The notes below the pieces were generated by a model. That model was given only the letters and a program-made list of their open reading frames with translations. It did not search any database and had not been told where the DNA came from. This document shows, in pieces, positions 36,155 through 44,432 of a stretch of DNA of 64,000 nt. The stretch covers positions 2,170,001 through 2,234,000 of the forward strand of contig NZ_CP145732.1 in assembly GCF_036884845.1 (NCBI RefSeq), given 5' to 3'. Within the stretch, counting starts at the first letter, position 1. Each line of letters begins with the position of its first letter. The position numbers and the translations under genes are program-made. Source of the DNA: Pseudomonas sp. MAG733B. Lineage in GTDB: Bacteria; Pseudomonadota; Gammaproteobacteria; Pseudomonadales; Pseudomonadaceae.

Positions 36155-37594
36155 ATGACCAACCTCTTGCTCTACCAACGTATTGCTCAGCAACTGGCCG
36201 AAGACATTCGCCGTGGTGTCTATCAACCGGGCGAGCGCGTGCCTTCGGTGCGCAAGATGAGTTCGCAGCTCAACGTCAGCCATGCCACGGTTTTGCAGGC
36301 GTATGCCAATCTTGAGGATCAAGGGCTGATCCGCGCCCGGCCACAGTCGGGCTACTACGTGCACCAGACGCCGGCCCTGACTGCGCCGACTCCGGACATC
36401 GCTCGGGTCGAGCGTCCGGGCCTGGTCACCCGCAGCAGCATCATTCAGCAAGTTCTGGTCGAATCCCGGCGCGAAGGGGTGTTCCCATTGGGCGCCGCAG
36501 TGCCGAGCGTCGACTATCTTCCGGTGCGGGCGCTGCATCAGCAATTGGCCAAAGTTACCCGTTTCCATAGCCCGCGAGCTTTCAGCTACATGTTCAGCCC
36601 CGGTTTCGAGCCGTTGCGCCGGCAAGTGGCGATCCGCATGCGCGATGCCGGCGTGGTGGTCGATCCGTCGGAAGTGGTGATCACCCACGGTTGCGTCGAT
36701 GCGTTGCAGATGTCGCTGCGGGTGCTGACCCGGCCGGGTGACCTGATCGCAGCCGAGTCGCCGACCTACTACGGTCTACTGCAACTGGCCGATCTGTTGG
36801 GTCTCAAGGTCATCGAAATCCCCAGCGATCCGGCTACCGGCATGAGCCTCGAAGCCCTGCAACTGGCGGCCAACCAGTGGTCGATCAAGGCGCTGGTGCT
36901 GACCACGCGCCTGAGCAATCCATTGGGCGGCACCATGCCCGAAGAGCGGCAGAAGCAATTGCTGCGCCTGGCGTCGGACTTCGACATCCAGGTTGTCGAG
37001 GACGATATCTACGGCGAACTGATGTTCGAGCAGGGTCGCACCAAGGCGCTTAAGGCCTATGACCGTCTGGATCGGGTGATCTATTGCTCGAGCTTCTCCA
37101 AAACCCTGTCGCCGGGCGTACGCATCGGCTGGATGATTGCCGGCAAGTTTCAGCAGGAAATCCAGCGTTTGCAGACTTTCAGCACCCATTCGGCGTGCAG
37201 CGTCACGCAGATGGGCATTGCCGCCTATCTGGAAAACGGCGGTTACGATCGGCATTTGCGTTTCATCCGCCAGGAATATCGCAAGAACCTCAGCGCCTTC
37301 CAGTTGGCGGTGCAGCAATATTTCCCCGAAGGCACGCAAATGACGCGGCCTACCGGCGGCTTCATTTTGTGGGTGAGCTTGCCAGGAAGGGTCAATACCC
37401 AGGAACTGCATGTGCGCGCACTGCAGCAGGGCATCAGCATTGCGCCGGGGCTGATTTTCAGTAACACCGAGCAATTCAATCACTGCATCCGGTTGAACTG
37501 CGGCATCCCGTGGAATCGTGAAGCTGATCGGGCATTGATGACCTTGGGCATGCTGGCTACCCAGCTTTGCCAGGAGATGGCCGGCGGCTTTTGA
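36155..37594 (+). CDS. MocR-type regulator: GntR HTH fused to PLP aminotransferase fold
   Basis: A 479-residue MocR/PdxR-family regulator. The N-terminal GntR winged helix lies at about residues 5-70 (PSVRKMSSQLNVSHATVLQAYANLEDQGLI). A fold-type I aminotransferase domain follows, with Lys of the PLP site in YCSSFSKTLSPGVRIGW and VVEDDIYGEL. The usual SNPTG segment reads TTRLSNPLGGT here. Target unknown; such proteins usually act on a divergent or adjacent metabolic gene, but none is obvious, so the upstream repeats may serve autoregulation only. Confidence 0.9.
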   Translation: MTNLLLYQRIAQQLAEDIRRGVYQPGERVPSVRKMSSQLNVSHATVLQAYANLEDQGLIRARPQSGYYVHQTPALTAPTPDIARVERPGLVTRSSIIQQVLVESRREGVFPLGAAVPSVDYLPVRALHQQLAKVTRFHSPRAFSYMFSPGFEPLRRQVAIRMRDAGVVVDPSEVVITHGCVDALQMSLRVLTRPGDLIAAESPTYYGLLQLADLLGLKVIEIPSDPATGMSLEALQLAANQWSIKALVLTTRLSNPLGGTMPEERQKQLLRLASDFDIQVVEDDIYGELMFEQGRTKALKAYDRLDRVIYCSSFSKTLSPGVRIGWMIAGKFQQEIQRLQTFSTHSACSVTQMGIAAYLENGGYDRHLRFIRQEYRKNLSAFQLAVQQYFPEGTQMTRPTGGFILWVSLPGRVNTQELHVRALQQGISIAPGLIFSNTEQFNHCIRLNCGIPWNREADRALMTLGMLATQLCQEMAGGF

Positions 37595-37693
37595 TGTGGC
37601 GGGCAGGTTAATCCTGCCCGAGCTTGTCTTGGCGCCTGCAACAGGCGAGCATATGGCCCCGCTGTCGATTGCGCGATATGCGCCGTTGGATCC

Positions 37694-38161
37694 ATGAAAT
37701 CGATTTTTTCTGCCACCTGTTTGTTGATCTGCCTGTTCATCAGCGCTCAGCCGGTATCCGTTCTGGCCGCATCTGCTCAAGAAAAACCGACAGCGAGCAC
37801 GCCATCGAAAAAAGCGGTGCCCGCGAAAAAAACTGCACCGGTCAAGAAGAAAGCGGCTGCGGTGAAAAAGCGCCCGCCGACTGCCTCCAAGTCGAAACCG
37901 GCCAGTGAAGTGGTGAAAACCCAACTCCCTTCCGCCAATCTGGATCTGAGCCTGCCCAAGGATATGGTTGAGGAGCTTGATCCCGTCGGAACTGTGCCGT
38001 TGCCTAAGCGCGACCCCGTGTTGCCGCAGATGTTCGGTGACAAAAGCAGCGGGTTCCAGCTCAACGGTCGTTTGATCAGCAACGAAATGCAGCTGCAGTT
38101 ACGCAATGAAGAACGCCATGAAGTCGAAGGCGCGGCGCTGGAGTTTGAGTTCAAACGATAA
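37694..38161 (+). CDS. Secreted Lys/Ala/Pro-rich protein
   Basis: A 155-residue protein with a signal peptide (MKSIFSATCLLICLFISAQP ... LAA, cleavage about residue 26). A repetitive Lys/Ala/Pro stretch (about residues 35-75, with KKAVPAKKTAPVKKKAA) and a folded-looking acidic C-terminal part follow. Such sequences are often annotated as IF-2-like because of the low-complexity region, which is not evidence of function. No family role known. Confidence 0.7.
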   Translation: MKSIFSATCLLICLFISAQPVSVLAASAQEKPTASTPSKKAVPAKKTAPVKKKAAAVKKRPPTASKSKPASEVVKTQLPSANLDLSLPKDMVEELDPVGTVPLPKRDPVLPQMFGDKSSGFQLNGRLISNEMQLQLRNEERHEVEGAALEFEFKR

Positions 38162-38326
38162 GTCGACGCTATTCACAACCCGCTGGGCAGACGCTTTGTC
38201 GGAGACTGCCCGGTCACAGCCGTTTGCAGGTAAAAACCCGTGGTGCGGTAATTTAAAACAACTGTTTTAGCGGTTACTCTGTGCCCCGTCCTTTAACACA
38301 TCGCCCGTCGCGAGGAGCTCGTCGTC

Positions 38327-38581
38327 ATGAAATGCCGTGAAGGCTGTGGCGCCTGTTGCATTGCCCCATCCATCAGTTCGCCCATTCCCGGTATGCCTAA
38401 CGGCAAGCCCGCCGGGGAACGTTGCCTGCAATTGTCCGCCGAAAACCTGTGCAACATTTTCGGTCAGCCGGAGCGTCCAGCGGTGTGCTCGGCATTCGAG
38501 GCTGACGTTGAGGTGTGTGGCAGCAGCAGTGAAGAGGCTATCAGGCTGATTGGCTGGTGGGAGCAAATGACGGCGGCGTAA
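38327..38581 (+). CDS. YkgJ-family cysteine-cluster protein
   Basis: An 84-residue protein with MKCREGCGACCIAPSISSPI at the N-terminus and further cysteines at GERCLQL, ENLCNIF, AVCSAF and EVCGSS. This matches the CxxCC...C pattern of the YkgJ/UPF0153 zinc- or iron-binding family. ATG at 38327 is preceded by GAGGAG at a longer spacing. Function unknown. Confidence 0.85.
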   Translation: MKCREGCGACCIAPSISSPIPGMPNGKPAGERCLQLSAENLCNIFGQPERPAVCSAFEADVEVCGSSSEEAIRLIGWWEQMTAA

Positions 38582-38621
38582 TGTGTCAACGAACGGAACT
38601 TCAACAATAAGGAATAACATT

Positions 38622-39227
38622 ATGGGTTCGCTGCATCGTATCGCTGTGCTGTGTGGTTTGACGGCTGTATTGGTCACTTCGGTTGCACAGGCCGAAGACT
38701 GGAAAGTCGCCAAGAACGAAGACGGCATCAAGGTCTCCCTGAGTGAAGTACCGGGTTCCGACTACAAGGCCTACCAGGGTGTCACCCTGATGAAAACCAC
38801 CATGGCCAAGCTGCGCGCGCTGCAGGAAGACGTAGCCGGCGCCTGCACCTGGATTCACGAATGCAAGAGCCAGAAGTTGCTCAAGCATGAAGGTGACCAG
38901 AGCTGGACTTACACCCAATTCAATACTCCGTGGCCGGTTACCCCCCGTGACTCAGTGCTACATGTCACGACCATTGAAGGCGCCGATGGCAGCCTGACCC
39001 GCAAACTTGAAGGCGTGCCCAAGTACATTCCCGAAGAAAAAGGTTTTGTGCGGGTTACCAAAGTGGATGGTTTCTGGAAGTTCGTTCCCAAGGGCGATCA
39101 GATTGAAGTGACTTATCAGGTTCACACTGAGCCGGGTGGCAGTATTCCTTCGATGGTTGCCAACAAGTTTGTGGTGGATGCGCCGTTTAATACTTTGAAG
39201 AATCTTAAGGTTCGGGCTGAGAAATAG
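38622..39227 (+). CDS. Exported START-domain protein
   Basis: A 201-residue protein with a signal peptide (about residues 1-23, ...VTSVAQA) and a START/Bet v1-like lipid-binding domain (WKVAKNEDGIKVSLSEVPGS ... TPWPVTPRDSVLHVT ... MVANKFVVDAPFNTLKNLK). It probably binds a hydrophobic ligand in the periplasm. ATG at 38622 has AAGGA seven bases upstream. It lies 40 bases after the YkgJ gene, so a common transcript is possible. Confidence 0.85.
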   Translation: MGSLHRIAVLCGLTAVLVTSVAQAEDWKVAKNEDGIKVSLSEVPGSDYKAYQGVTLMKTTMAKLRALQEDVAGACTWIHECKSQKLLKHEGDQSWTYTQFNTPWPVTPRDSVLHVTTIEGADGSLTRKLEGVPKYIPEEKGFVRVTKVDGFWKFVPKGDQIEVTYQVHTEPGGSIPSMVANKFVVDAPFNTLKNLKVRAEK

Positions 39228-39900
39228 GTTCGGCTGTGTACATATCCGTTGCTGCGGTAACGGCTGCTTATGGTTTCGCCCTTACGGCGACTCACTTTTT
39301 TGACAAACGCCTCAAAAAAGTAAGCAAAAAAAACGCTCGCCCCTTACGTACGGCCCCTCGCTAAGGCTCGGGGTTCCTTCGCTCCGGCATTCATCCGGGG
39401 GCATCGCCTCCGGTCTGCTTCGCGACGACCTCCTCTCGATGTGTGCGGCTTCGCCGCACGGCGCTACGCGCCCACCCCCGGATGAACGCCTCCACTCAGC
39501 CTTCCGATGGGGCGGGTGGATCAAAAGCGCCAGGCGAGCTAACGCTCGGCCTGTTGAGTGGTGAAGAGCCGAGGAGTACGCGGCTTTGCTCTTCTGTGGG
39601 AGCCAGCCTGCTGGCGATGGCGGCCCACCAGCCGACCTGATTTGGCGGGTGTCCCCATCAAAAAATCAGCCAACCCAAAACCTTTATTGTGTTTCCAGAT
39701 ATGCGTTGCACAAAATTTTCACAAAGCCTCCAAGACAATTCGCCCGCGCCGGCATGACAGAACAGTAATCAATGGCAATGCCGCGGTTGATCGTGCAACA
39801 TTTGCGCACCGCGCAAACCCCAGGGCCGAGTACTGGCCAATAGAGGGCAAGGCGCCGCTGTATTTTTGAAACTTCAACTTCCAATGGGTCCTAAAACGAC
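39228..39900. repeat. Structured non-coding repeat region before the sulfatase-fold gene
   Basis: No plausible gene in 673 bases. TTCATCCGGGGG (39390-39401) and CCCCCGGATGAA (39475-39486) form a long inverted pair enclosing GTGCGGC-ttc-GCCGCAC (39443-39459). Upstream is a paired TTTTTTGA / TCAAAAAA region near 39296-39320. The layout resembles dispersed intergenic repeats of fluorescent pseudomonads. The last 280 bases hold a solo REP and the promoter of the next gene. Confidence 0.6.
39594..39618. repeat. Solo REP (CCAGCCTGCTGGCGAT type)
   Basis: A single unpaired REP copy, CTGTGGGAGCCAGCCTGCTG and five more bases, with no inverted partner within 200 bases. Confidence 0.75.
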
Positions 39901-42000
39901 ATGGCAATCCCGGACGCCCTGAGTCAGCAGCGAGCTTCGAGTCGCTTGCTGCAACCGACCGTCAAATCGCATCTGGCTTACACGCTGCTGTGCGCTCTGG
40001 TCATGATGGTGATGTTTTCCGCGCTGCGCCTCGCGCTGCTGGTCTACAACCGCGAAATGATCCTCGATACACCGGCCTCGACCTTTATCGAGGCGTTCGC
40101 CAACGGCCTGCGTTTCGATCTGCGTCTGGTGGTGTACCTCAGCATTCCGTTGCTGCTGGCACTGTTCAGTGCCCGGGCCATGGCGGCGCGTGGGTTCTTT
40201 CGTCTCTGGCTGACCATTGCTTCGAGCATTGCGTTGTTCCTGGGCCTGATGGAGATGGACTTCTACCGTGAGTTCCACCAGCGCCTGAACGGCCTGGTCT
40301 TCCAGTATGTGAAGGAAGACCCGAAAACCGTGATGAGCATGCTCTGGTACGGTTTCCCGGTGGTTCGCTATCTGCTGGCCTGGGCCGTGGGTACCTGGAT
40401 TCTCAGCCTGGCGTTCAAGGGCGCCGACCGTGCGACCCGTCCTCGTGGTCCTTTCAGCGGCGGCAGCATCAGCACCCGGCAGGTTGCCCCTTGGTACACG
40501 CGCGCCGTGGTGTTCGTGGTCTGCCTGCTGATCTGCGTGGTCGCGGCTCGTGGCACCTTGCGCCAGGGTCCGCCGATGCGTTGGGGTGACGTCTACACCA
40601 CCGACTCCAACTTCGCTAACCAGTTGGGTCTCAACGGTACGCTGTCCCTGGTGGCGGCGGCGAAGAGCCGGATGTCCGAAGATCGCGACAACATCTGGAA
40701 AGCCACGTTGCCGCAACCGATGGCGCAGCAGACTGTGCGCGACATGCTGGTGATGAAGGACGACAAACTGGTGGATGGTGAAACTGCCGCGGTACGCCGC
40801 GACTACACGCCACCGGCCGACAAGACCCTGCCGATCAAGAACGTCGTTGTGATCCTGATGGAAAGCATGGCGGGTCACTCGGTGGGCGCACTGGGCGCTC
40901 CCGGCAACATCACGCCATACCTCGATCAACTGTCGAAGGAAGGCCTGCTGTTCGACCGCTTCTTCTCCAACGGTACTCACACCCACCAAGGCATGTTCGC
41001 CACCATGGCGTGCTTCCCGAACCTGCCGGGTTTCGAATACTTGATGCAGACGCCGGAAGGTAGCCACAAGTTGTCCGGCCTGCCACAGTTGCTCAGCGCC
41101 CGTGACTACGACGACGTGTACGTCTACAACGGCGATTTCGCCTGGGACAACCAGTCGGGTTTCTTCAGCAACCAGGGCATGACCAATTTCATCGGGCGTA
41201 ACGACTTCGTTAACCCGGTGTTCTCCGACCCGACCTGGGGTGTGTCCGACCAGGACATGTTCGACCGTGGTCTGGTTGAACTGAAAGCCCGCGACGGCAA
41301 GGACAAGAAACCGTTCTATGCCTTGCTGCAAACCCTGTCCAACCACACGCCATATGCTTTGCCGACGCCATTGCCGGTCGAGCGTGTAACCGATCGCGGC
41401 AGTCTGAACGAACACTTGACCGCCATGCGTTACTCGGACTGGGCACTGGGTCAGTTCTTCGAGAAGGCTCGCAAGGAGCCGTACTTCAAGGAAACCCTGT
41501 TTGTCGTCGTCGGCGACCATGGCTTCGGCAACGAACGTCAGATCACCGAAATGGACCTGGGTCGTTTCAACGTGCCGATGCTGCTGATCGCACCGGGCAT
41601 CCAGGAGAAGTTCGGCAAGCTTGACCACACCGTGGGCACGCAGATCGACATCGTGCCGACCATCATGGGTCGTCTGGGTGGCGAAGTGCGTCATCAGTGC
41701 TGGGGTCGCGACCTGCTTAACCTGCCTGAGGGCGATACCGGTTTTGGCGTGATCAAACCGTCGGGCAGCGAACAGACCACGGCCATCGTGACGGCGGACC
41801 AGATTCTGGTACTGCCACGGGACAAGGACATGGCGCCGAAGATGTACCGCTATGAACTGGGTGCCAAGCCGCACGCTGAAGTGGTGCCGGATGCACCGCG
41901 CACCGCCGAGCTGAAAACCAAGCTCGAAGCGTTCCTGCAAACGGCGACCAAGAGCCTGCTCGACAACACCGCCGGTGTGGTCGACGGCACGCCGGACTAA
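39901..42000 (+). CDS. LtaS/OpgB-like phosphoglycerol transferase (sulfatase fold)
   Basis: A 699-residue inner-membrane enzyme with five N-terminal membrane helices (within about residues 25-220) and a periplasmic alkaline-phosphatase-superfamily domain. Catalytic and metal motifs are VVVILMESMAGHSVGALG, RFFSNGTHTHQGMFATMA (nucleophile Thr) and VVVGDHGFGNE. The family includes lipoteichoic acid synthase and OpgB, so phosphoglycerol or phosphoethanolamine transfer to periplasmic glucan or lipid A is likely. The ribosome-binding site before ATG 39901 is weak. It is monocistronic and ends at a strong terminator. Confidence 0.88.
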   Translation: MAIPDALSQQRASSRLLQPTVKSHLAYTLLCALVMMVMFSALRLALLVYNREMILDTPASTFIEAFANGLRFDLRLVVYLSIPLLLALFSARAMAARGFFRLWLTIASSIALFLGLMEMDFYREFHQRLNGLVFQYVKEDPKTVMSMLWYGFPVVRYLLAWAVGTWILSLAFKGADRATRPRGPFSGGSISTRQVAPWYTRAVVFVVCLLICVVAARGTLRQGPPMRWGDVYTTDSNFANQLGLNGTLSLVAAAKSRMSEDRDNIWKATLPQPMAQQTVRDMLVMKDDKLVDGETAAVRRDYTPPADKTLPIKNVVVILMESMAGHSVGALGAPGNITPYLDQLSKEGLLFDRFFSNGTHTHQGMFATMACFPNLPGFEYLMQTPEGSHKLSGLPQLLSARDYDDVYVYNGDFAWDNQSGFFSNQGMTNFIGRNDFVNPVFSDPTWGVSDQDMFDRGLVELKARDGKDKKPFYALLQTLSNHTPYALPTPLPVERVTDRGSLNEHLTAMRYSDWALGQFFEKARKEPYFKETLFVVVGDHGFGNERQITEMDLGRFNVPMLLIAPGIQEKFGKLDHTVGTQIDIVPTIMGRLGGEVRHQCWGRDLLNLPEGDTGFGVIKPSGSEQTTAIVTADQILVLPRDKDMAPKMYRYELGAKPHAEVVPDAPRTAELKTKLEAFLQTATKSLLDNTAGVVDGTPD

Positions 42001-42013
42001 ATAGCGACGCAAT

Positions 42014-42047
42014 AAAAAAAGAGGCCCTTCAAGGGCCTCTTTTTTTT
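42014..42047. terminator. Bidirectional terminator
   Basis: A-run, then GAGGCCC / GGGCCTC stem around TTCAA, then T-run. It serves the sulfatase-fold gene on the plus strand and the DUF3309 gene on the minus strand. Confidence 0.9.
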
Positions 42048-42060
42048 GCCGGTTAAATCG

Positions 42061-42213
42061 TCATATCTTGCCGAGTAACAACAGAATCAGTATCACCACC
42101 AACACCACGCCGATGATACCGGACGGGCCATAACCCCAACTTCTGGAGTGCGGGAAGACCGGCAGACCACCGATCAGTAACAGGATCAAAATGATCAGAA
42201 GAATTGTGCCCAT
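42061..42213 (-). CDS. DUF3309-family small membrane protein
   Basis: A 50-residue protein on the minus strand: MGTILLIILILLLIGGLPVF, a short polar stretch with HSRSWGYGPSG, then IIGVVLVVILILLLLGKI. Two hydrophobic helices joined by a Trp/Tyr/Gly loop are the full DUF3309 pattern. Function unknown. A purine-rich AAGGAAA lies before the ATG. It is convergent with the sulfatase-fold gene across a shared terminator. Confidence 0.88.
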   Translation of the reverse strand: MGTILLIILILLLIGGLPVFPHSRSWGYGPSGIIGVVLVVILILLLLGKI

Positions 42214-42499
42214 GTCTGTTTCCTTGCTGTAAGAGTTCAGGAATGACTTAGCCGTTATCAGTCAGCGGGAATGTCATTAATTCGAGCTGCTTAAAATTTC
42301 CGACCGTCGCGAGTGAAAGAAAATTCCAAGTTTTTTTGATGTTTTTCGAACCCGCGCCCATTCGATTACTTATTTCATTAGTTGATTCAGCCGTTCCGGC
42401 GGTTTGCTCGGGCCATTCAGCAATCTGATGGAGCGTGGGTCGGGCAATATCCTTCGCTACACTCGACGCATCTTCCCCGGAACAACAAGGCTGTTTGCT

Positions 42500-43315
42500 A
42501 TGCAAAATCGCATGATGATCACTGGCGCAGGCTCGGGACTGGGTCGCGAAATCGCGCTGCGCTGGGCGCGTGAAGGCTGGCAACTGGCCTTGTCGGACGT
42601 CAGTGAGCCCGGTCTGCAGGAAACCCTGAAACTGGTGCGCGAAGCGGGCGGCGACGGTTTCATCCAGCGTTGCGACGTGCGCGATTACAGTCAATTGACT
42701 GCGTTTGCCCAGGCTTGCGAAGTGAAGCTCGGCGGCATCGATGTCATCGTCAACAACGCGGGCGTGGCCTCGGGCGGATTCTTCAGTGAACTGTCTCTGG
42801 AGGACTGGGACTGGCAGATCGCGATCAATTTGATGGGCGTGGTCAAGGGCTGCAAAGCGTTCCTGCCACTCCTGGAAAAGAGCAAAGGCAAGATCATCAA
42901 CATCGCGTCGATGGCTGCATTGATGCAAGGTCCGGCCATGAGCAACTACAACGTGGCCAAGGCCGGCGTGGTGGCATTGTCCGAAAGTCTGCTGATCGAA
43001 CTGGCGCACCAGGAAGTCGGGGTGCACGTGGTGTGTCCGTCGTTCTTCCAGACCAATCTGCTGGATTCATTCCGTGGCCCGACGCCGGCCATGAAGGCCC
43101 AGGTCGGCAAGTTGCTGGAAAGTTCGCCGATCAGCGCGGCCGACATTGCCGATTACATCTACCAGCAGGTCGCCGCCGGCGAGTTCATGATCCTGCCCCA
43201 CGAACAGGGGCGCATGGCGTGGGCGTTGAAGCAGAAGAACCCGCAACTGCTCTACAACGAAATGACGCTGATGGCCGACAAGATGCGCGCCAAGGCTAAA
43301 CAATCCGCAAGCTGA
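42500..43315 (+). CDS. SDR-family oxidoreductase
   Basis: A 271-residue classical short-chain dehydrogenase: cofactor motif TGAGSGLGREIA, NNAG, and catalytic Ser/Tyr/Lys in IASMAALMQGPAMSNYNVAKAG. Substrate unknown. ATG at 42500 (MQNRMMITGAG) fits the usual N-terminus; the open frame extends upstream but without conserved sequence. The 286 bases before it hold nothing recognisable apart from A/T-rich sequence. Confidence 0.85.
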   Translation: MQNRMMITGAGSGLGREIALRWAREGWQLALSDVSEPGLQETLKLVREAGGDGFIQRCDVRDYSQLTAFAQACEVKLGGIDVIVNNAGVASGGFFSELSLEDWDWQIAINLMGVVKGCKAFLPLLEKSKGKIINIASMAALMQGPAMSNYNVAKAGVVALSESLLIELAHQEVGVHVVCPSFFQTNLLDSFRGPTPAMKAQVGKLLESSPISAADIADYIYQQVAAGEFMILPHEQGRMAWALKQKNPQLLYNEMTLMADKMRAKAKQSAS

Positions 43316-43379
43316 ACTTGCCCGCGAGCGACTGCATAGTTAGGGTGGCCGCCATCGGCCACTTTCGCGAGACCTTCGC

Positions 43380-43712
43380 ATGCTCAACTACTTATGGTTT
43401 TTCCTCGCCGCGCTGTTCGAAATCGCCGGATGTTTTGCTTTCTGGATGTGGTTGCGCCAGGGCAAAAGTGCCTGGTGGGTGGTGCCGGCGCTGCTCAGCC
43501 TGACCTTGTTCGCGTTATTGCTGACCCGTATCGAAGCCACCTACGCCGGGCGCGCCTATGCCGCTTATGGCGGTATCTACATCATCGCGTCGATTGGCTG
43601 GCTGGCGGTGGTCGAGCGGATTCGTCCGCTGAGCTCGGACTGGATCGGCGTGGCGTTGTGCGTGATCGGTGCGAGCGTGATTCTGTTCGGTCCGCGTTTT
43701 TCCGCAGCCTGA
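43380..43712 (+). CDS. YnfA-family (UPF0060) membrane protein
   Basis: A 110-residue protein with four hydrophobic helices. [40 protein letters not shown] and [21 protein letters not shown] are typical of UPF0060. The family is distantly related in layout to small multidrug resistance proteins, and export of small cations or drugs has been suggested for it. It lies 64 bases after the SDR gene. Confidence 0.9.
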   Translation: MLNYLWFFLAALFEIAGCFAFWMWLRQGKSAWWVVPALLSLTLFALLLTRIEATYAGRAYAAYGGIYIIASIGWLAVVERIRPLSSDWIGVALCVIGASVILFGPRFSAA

Positions 43713-43802
43713 AGGCTCGCTCCTACATACAGTCGATCTGTAGGGCGTTTCCGTCAGGAGGCTGGTCGTTGGCTGTCAGTTCGGTCTGGATTACCGTCCC
43801 TG

Positions 43803-43838
43803 CCTTGAAGGCCCGACCGACGCCGGGCATCTTCAAGG
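43803..43838 (+). promoter_or_regulatory. Leader hairpin before csrA
   Basis: CCTTGAAG-GCCCG pairs with CGGGC-at-CTTCAAGG (13 pairs with a two-base bulge, 8-base loop). A second possible stem, GGTCC (43837-43841) with GGACC (43854-43858), would hold the ribosome-binding GGA next to the csrA start. Confidence 0.6.
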
Positions 43839-43864
43839 TCCGGTAACCCTGTAGGACCAAGGCC

Positions 43865-44056
43865 ATGCTTGTACTCAGTCGTGTTGTAGGTGAATTGATT
43901 TCCATCGGTGACACCATTTCCATCCGCGTCGTTGGCGTCAACGGTAACAGCGTGCGTTTTGGTGTCGAGGCGCCGGAGAGCGTCAAAGTGCACCGGTCCG
44001 AGATCTACGACCGGATCCAGCGCAAAGTGCCCCGAAAGAAAAAGTCAGTCGAATAA
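43865..44056 (+). CDS. csrA: CsrA/Rsm-family RNA-binding regulator, divergent paralogue
   Basis: A 63-residue dimeric post-transcriptional regulator that binds GGA motifs in mRNA leaders. It keeps [21 protein letters not shown] and [13 protein letters not shown] including Arg44, which contacts RNA. Position 7, usually Arg or Lys, is Val, and the C-terminal tail is unusually basic ([10 protein letters not shown]). It is therefore likely a minor Rsm paralogue with altered RNA preference, not the main RsmA or RsmE. The 3' end overlaps the convergent YheU gene by 12 bases. Confidence 0.9.
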   Translation: MLVLSRVVGELISIGDTISIRVVGVNGNSVRFGVEAPESVKVHRSEIYDRIQRKVPRKKKSVE

Positions 44057-44272
44057 ATGCTTGGGCACATCGTGCTTGAGCATCAACTGGCATTGCTCGC
44101 TTTCCGGGTCGAAGACGATCAAGGCCTGGCCCTTGGTCAATGCCTGGCGTACGCGTAAAACGCGGGTTTCCAGCGGCGTGTCATCGCCATTGTCGGTGCC
44201 GTCGCGGGTCACGAAGTCCTCGATCAGGCGGGTCAGGGTGTCGACTTCAAGTTGGTCGTGGGGAATCAGCAT
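44045..44272 (-). CDS. YheU-family (UPF0270) protein
   Basis: A 75-residue acidic protein, [20 protein letters not shown] followed by VTRDGTD and a central [22 protein letters not shown], matching UPF0270/YheU. Function unknown. Start at 44272 has GAGG five bases upstream; an in-frame GTG at 44278 is less likely. It overlaps the end of csrA on the opposite strand. Confidence 0.88.
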   Translation of the reverse strand: MLIPHDQLEVDTLTRLIEDFVTRDGTDNGDDTPLETRVLRVRQALTKGQALIVFDPESEQCQLMLKHDVPKHLFD

Positions 44273-44330
44273 AGGCACCTCGATTCAATCAGTGGCGCGA
44301 TGCTACGGCGGTTATGAACACATCACCAGT

Positions 44331-44416
44331 AGGAGCTGCCGAAGGCTGCGATCTTTTGATCTTCGGCATCAGCTGCACCGTTGAAAATCAAAAGATCGCA
44401 GCCTTCGGCAGCTCCT
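44331..44416. repeat. REPIN (GATCGCAGCCT type)
   Basis: Inverted REP copies at the two ends of 44331-44416, each extended by CAAAAGATC / GATCTTTTG. Located between YheU and the M42 peptidase gene. Confidence 0.9.
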
Positions 44417-44432
44417 GCAGAATCGTGTGCCT

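Noticed and set aside
37694..38161. Translation initiation factor IF-2-like protein
   Set aside because: Only Lys/Ala/Pro low complexity suggests this. There is a signal peptide and no GTPase domain.
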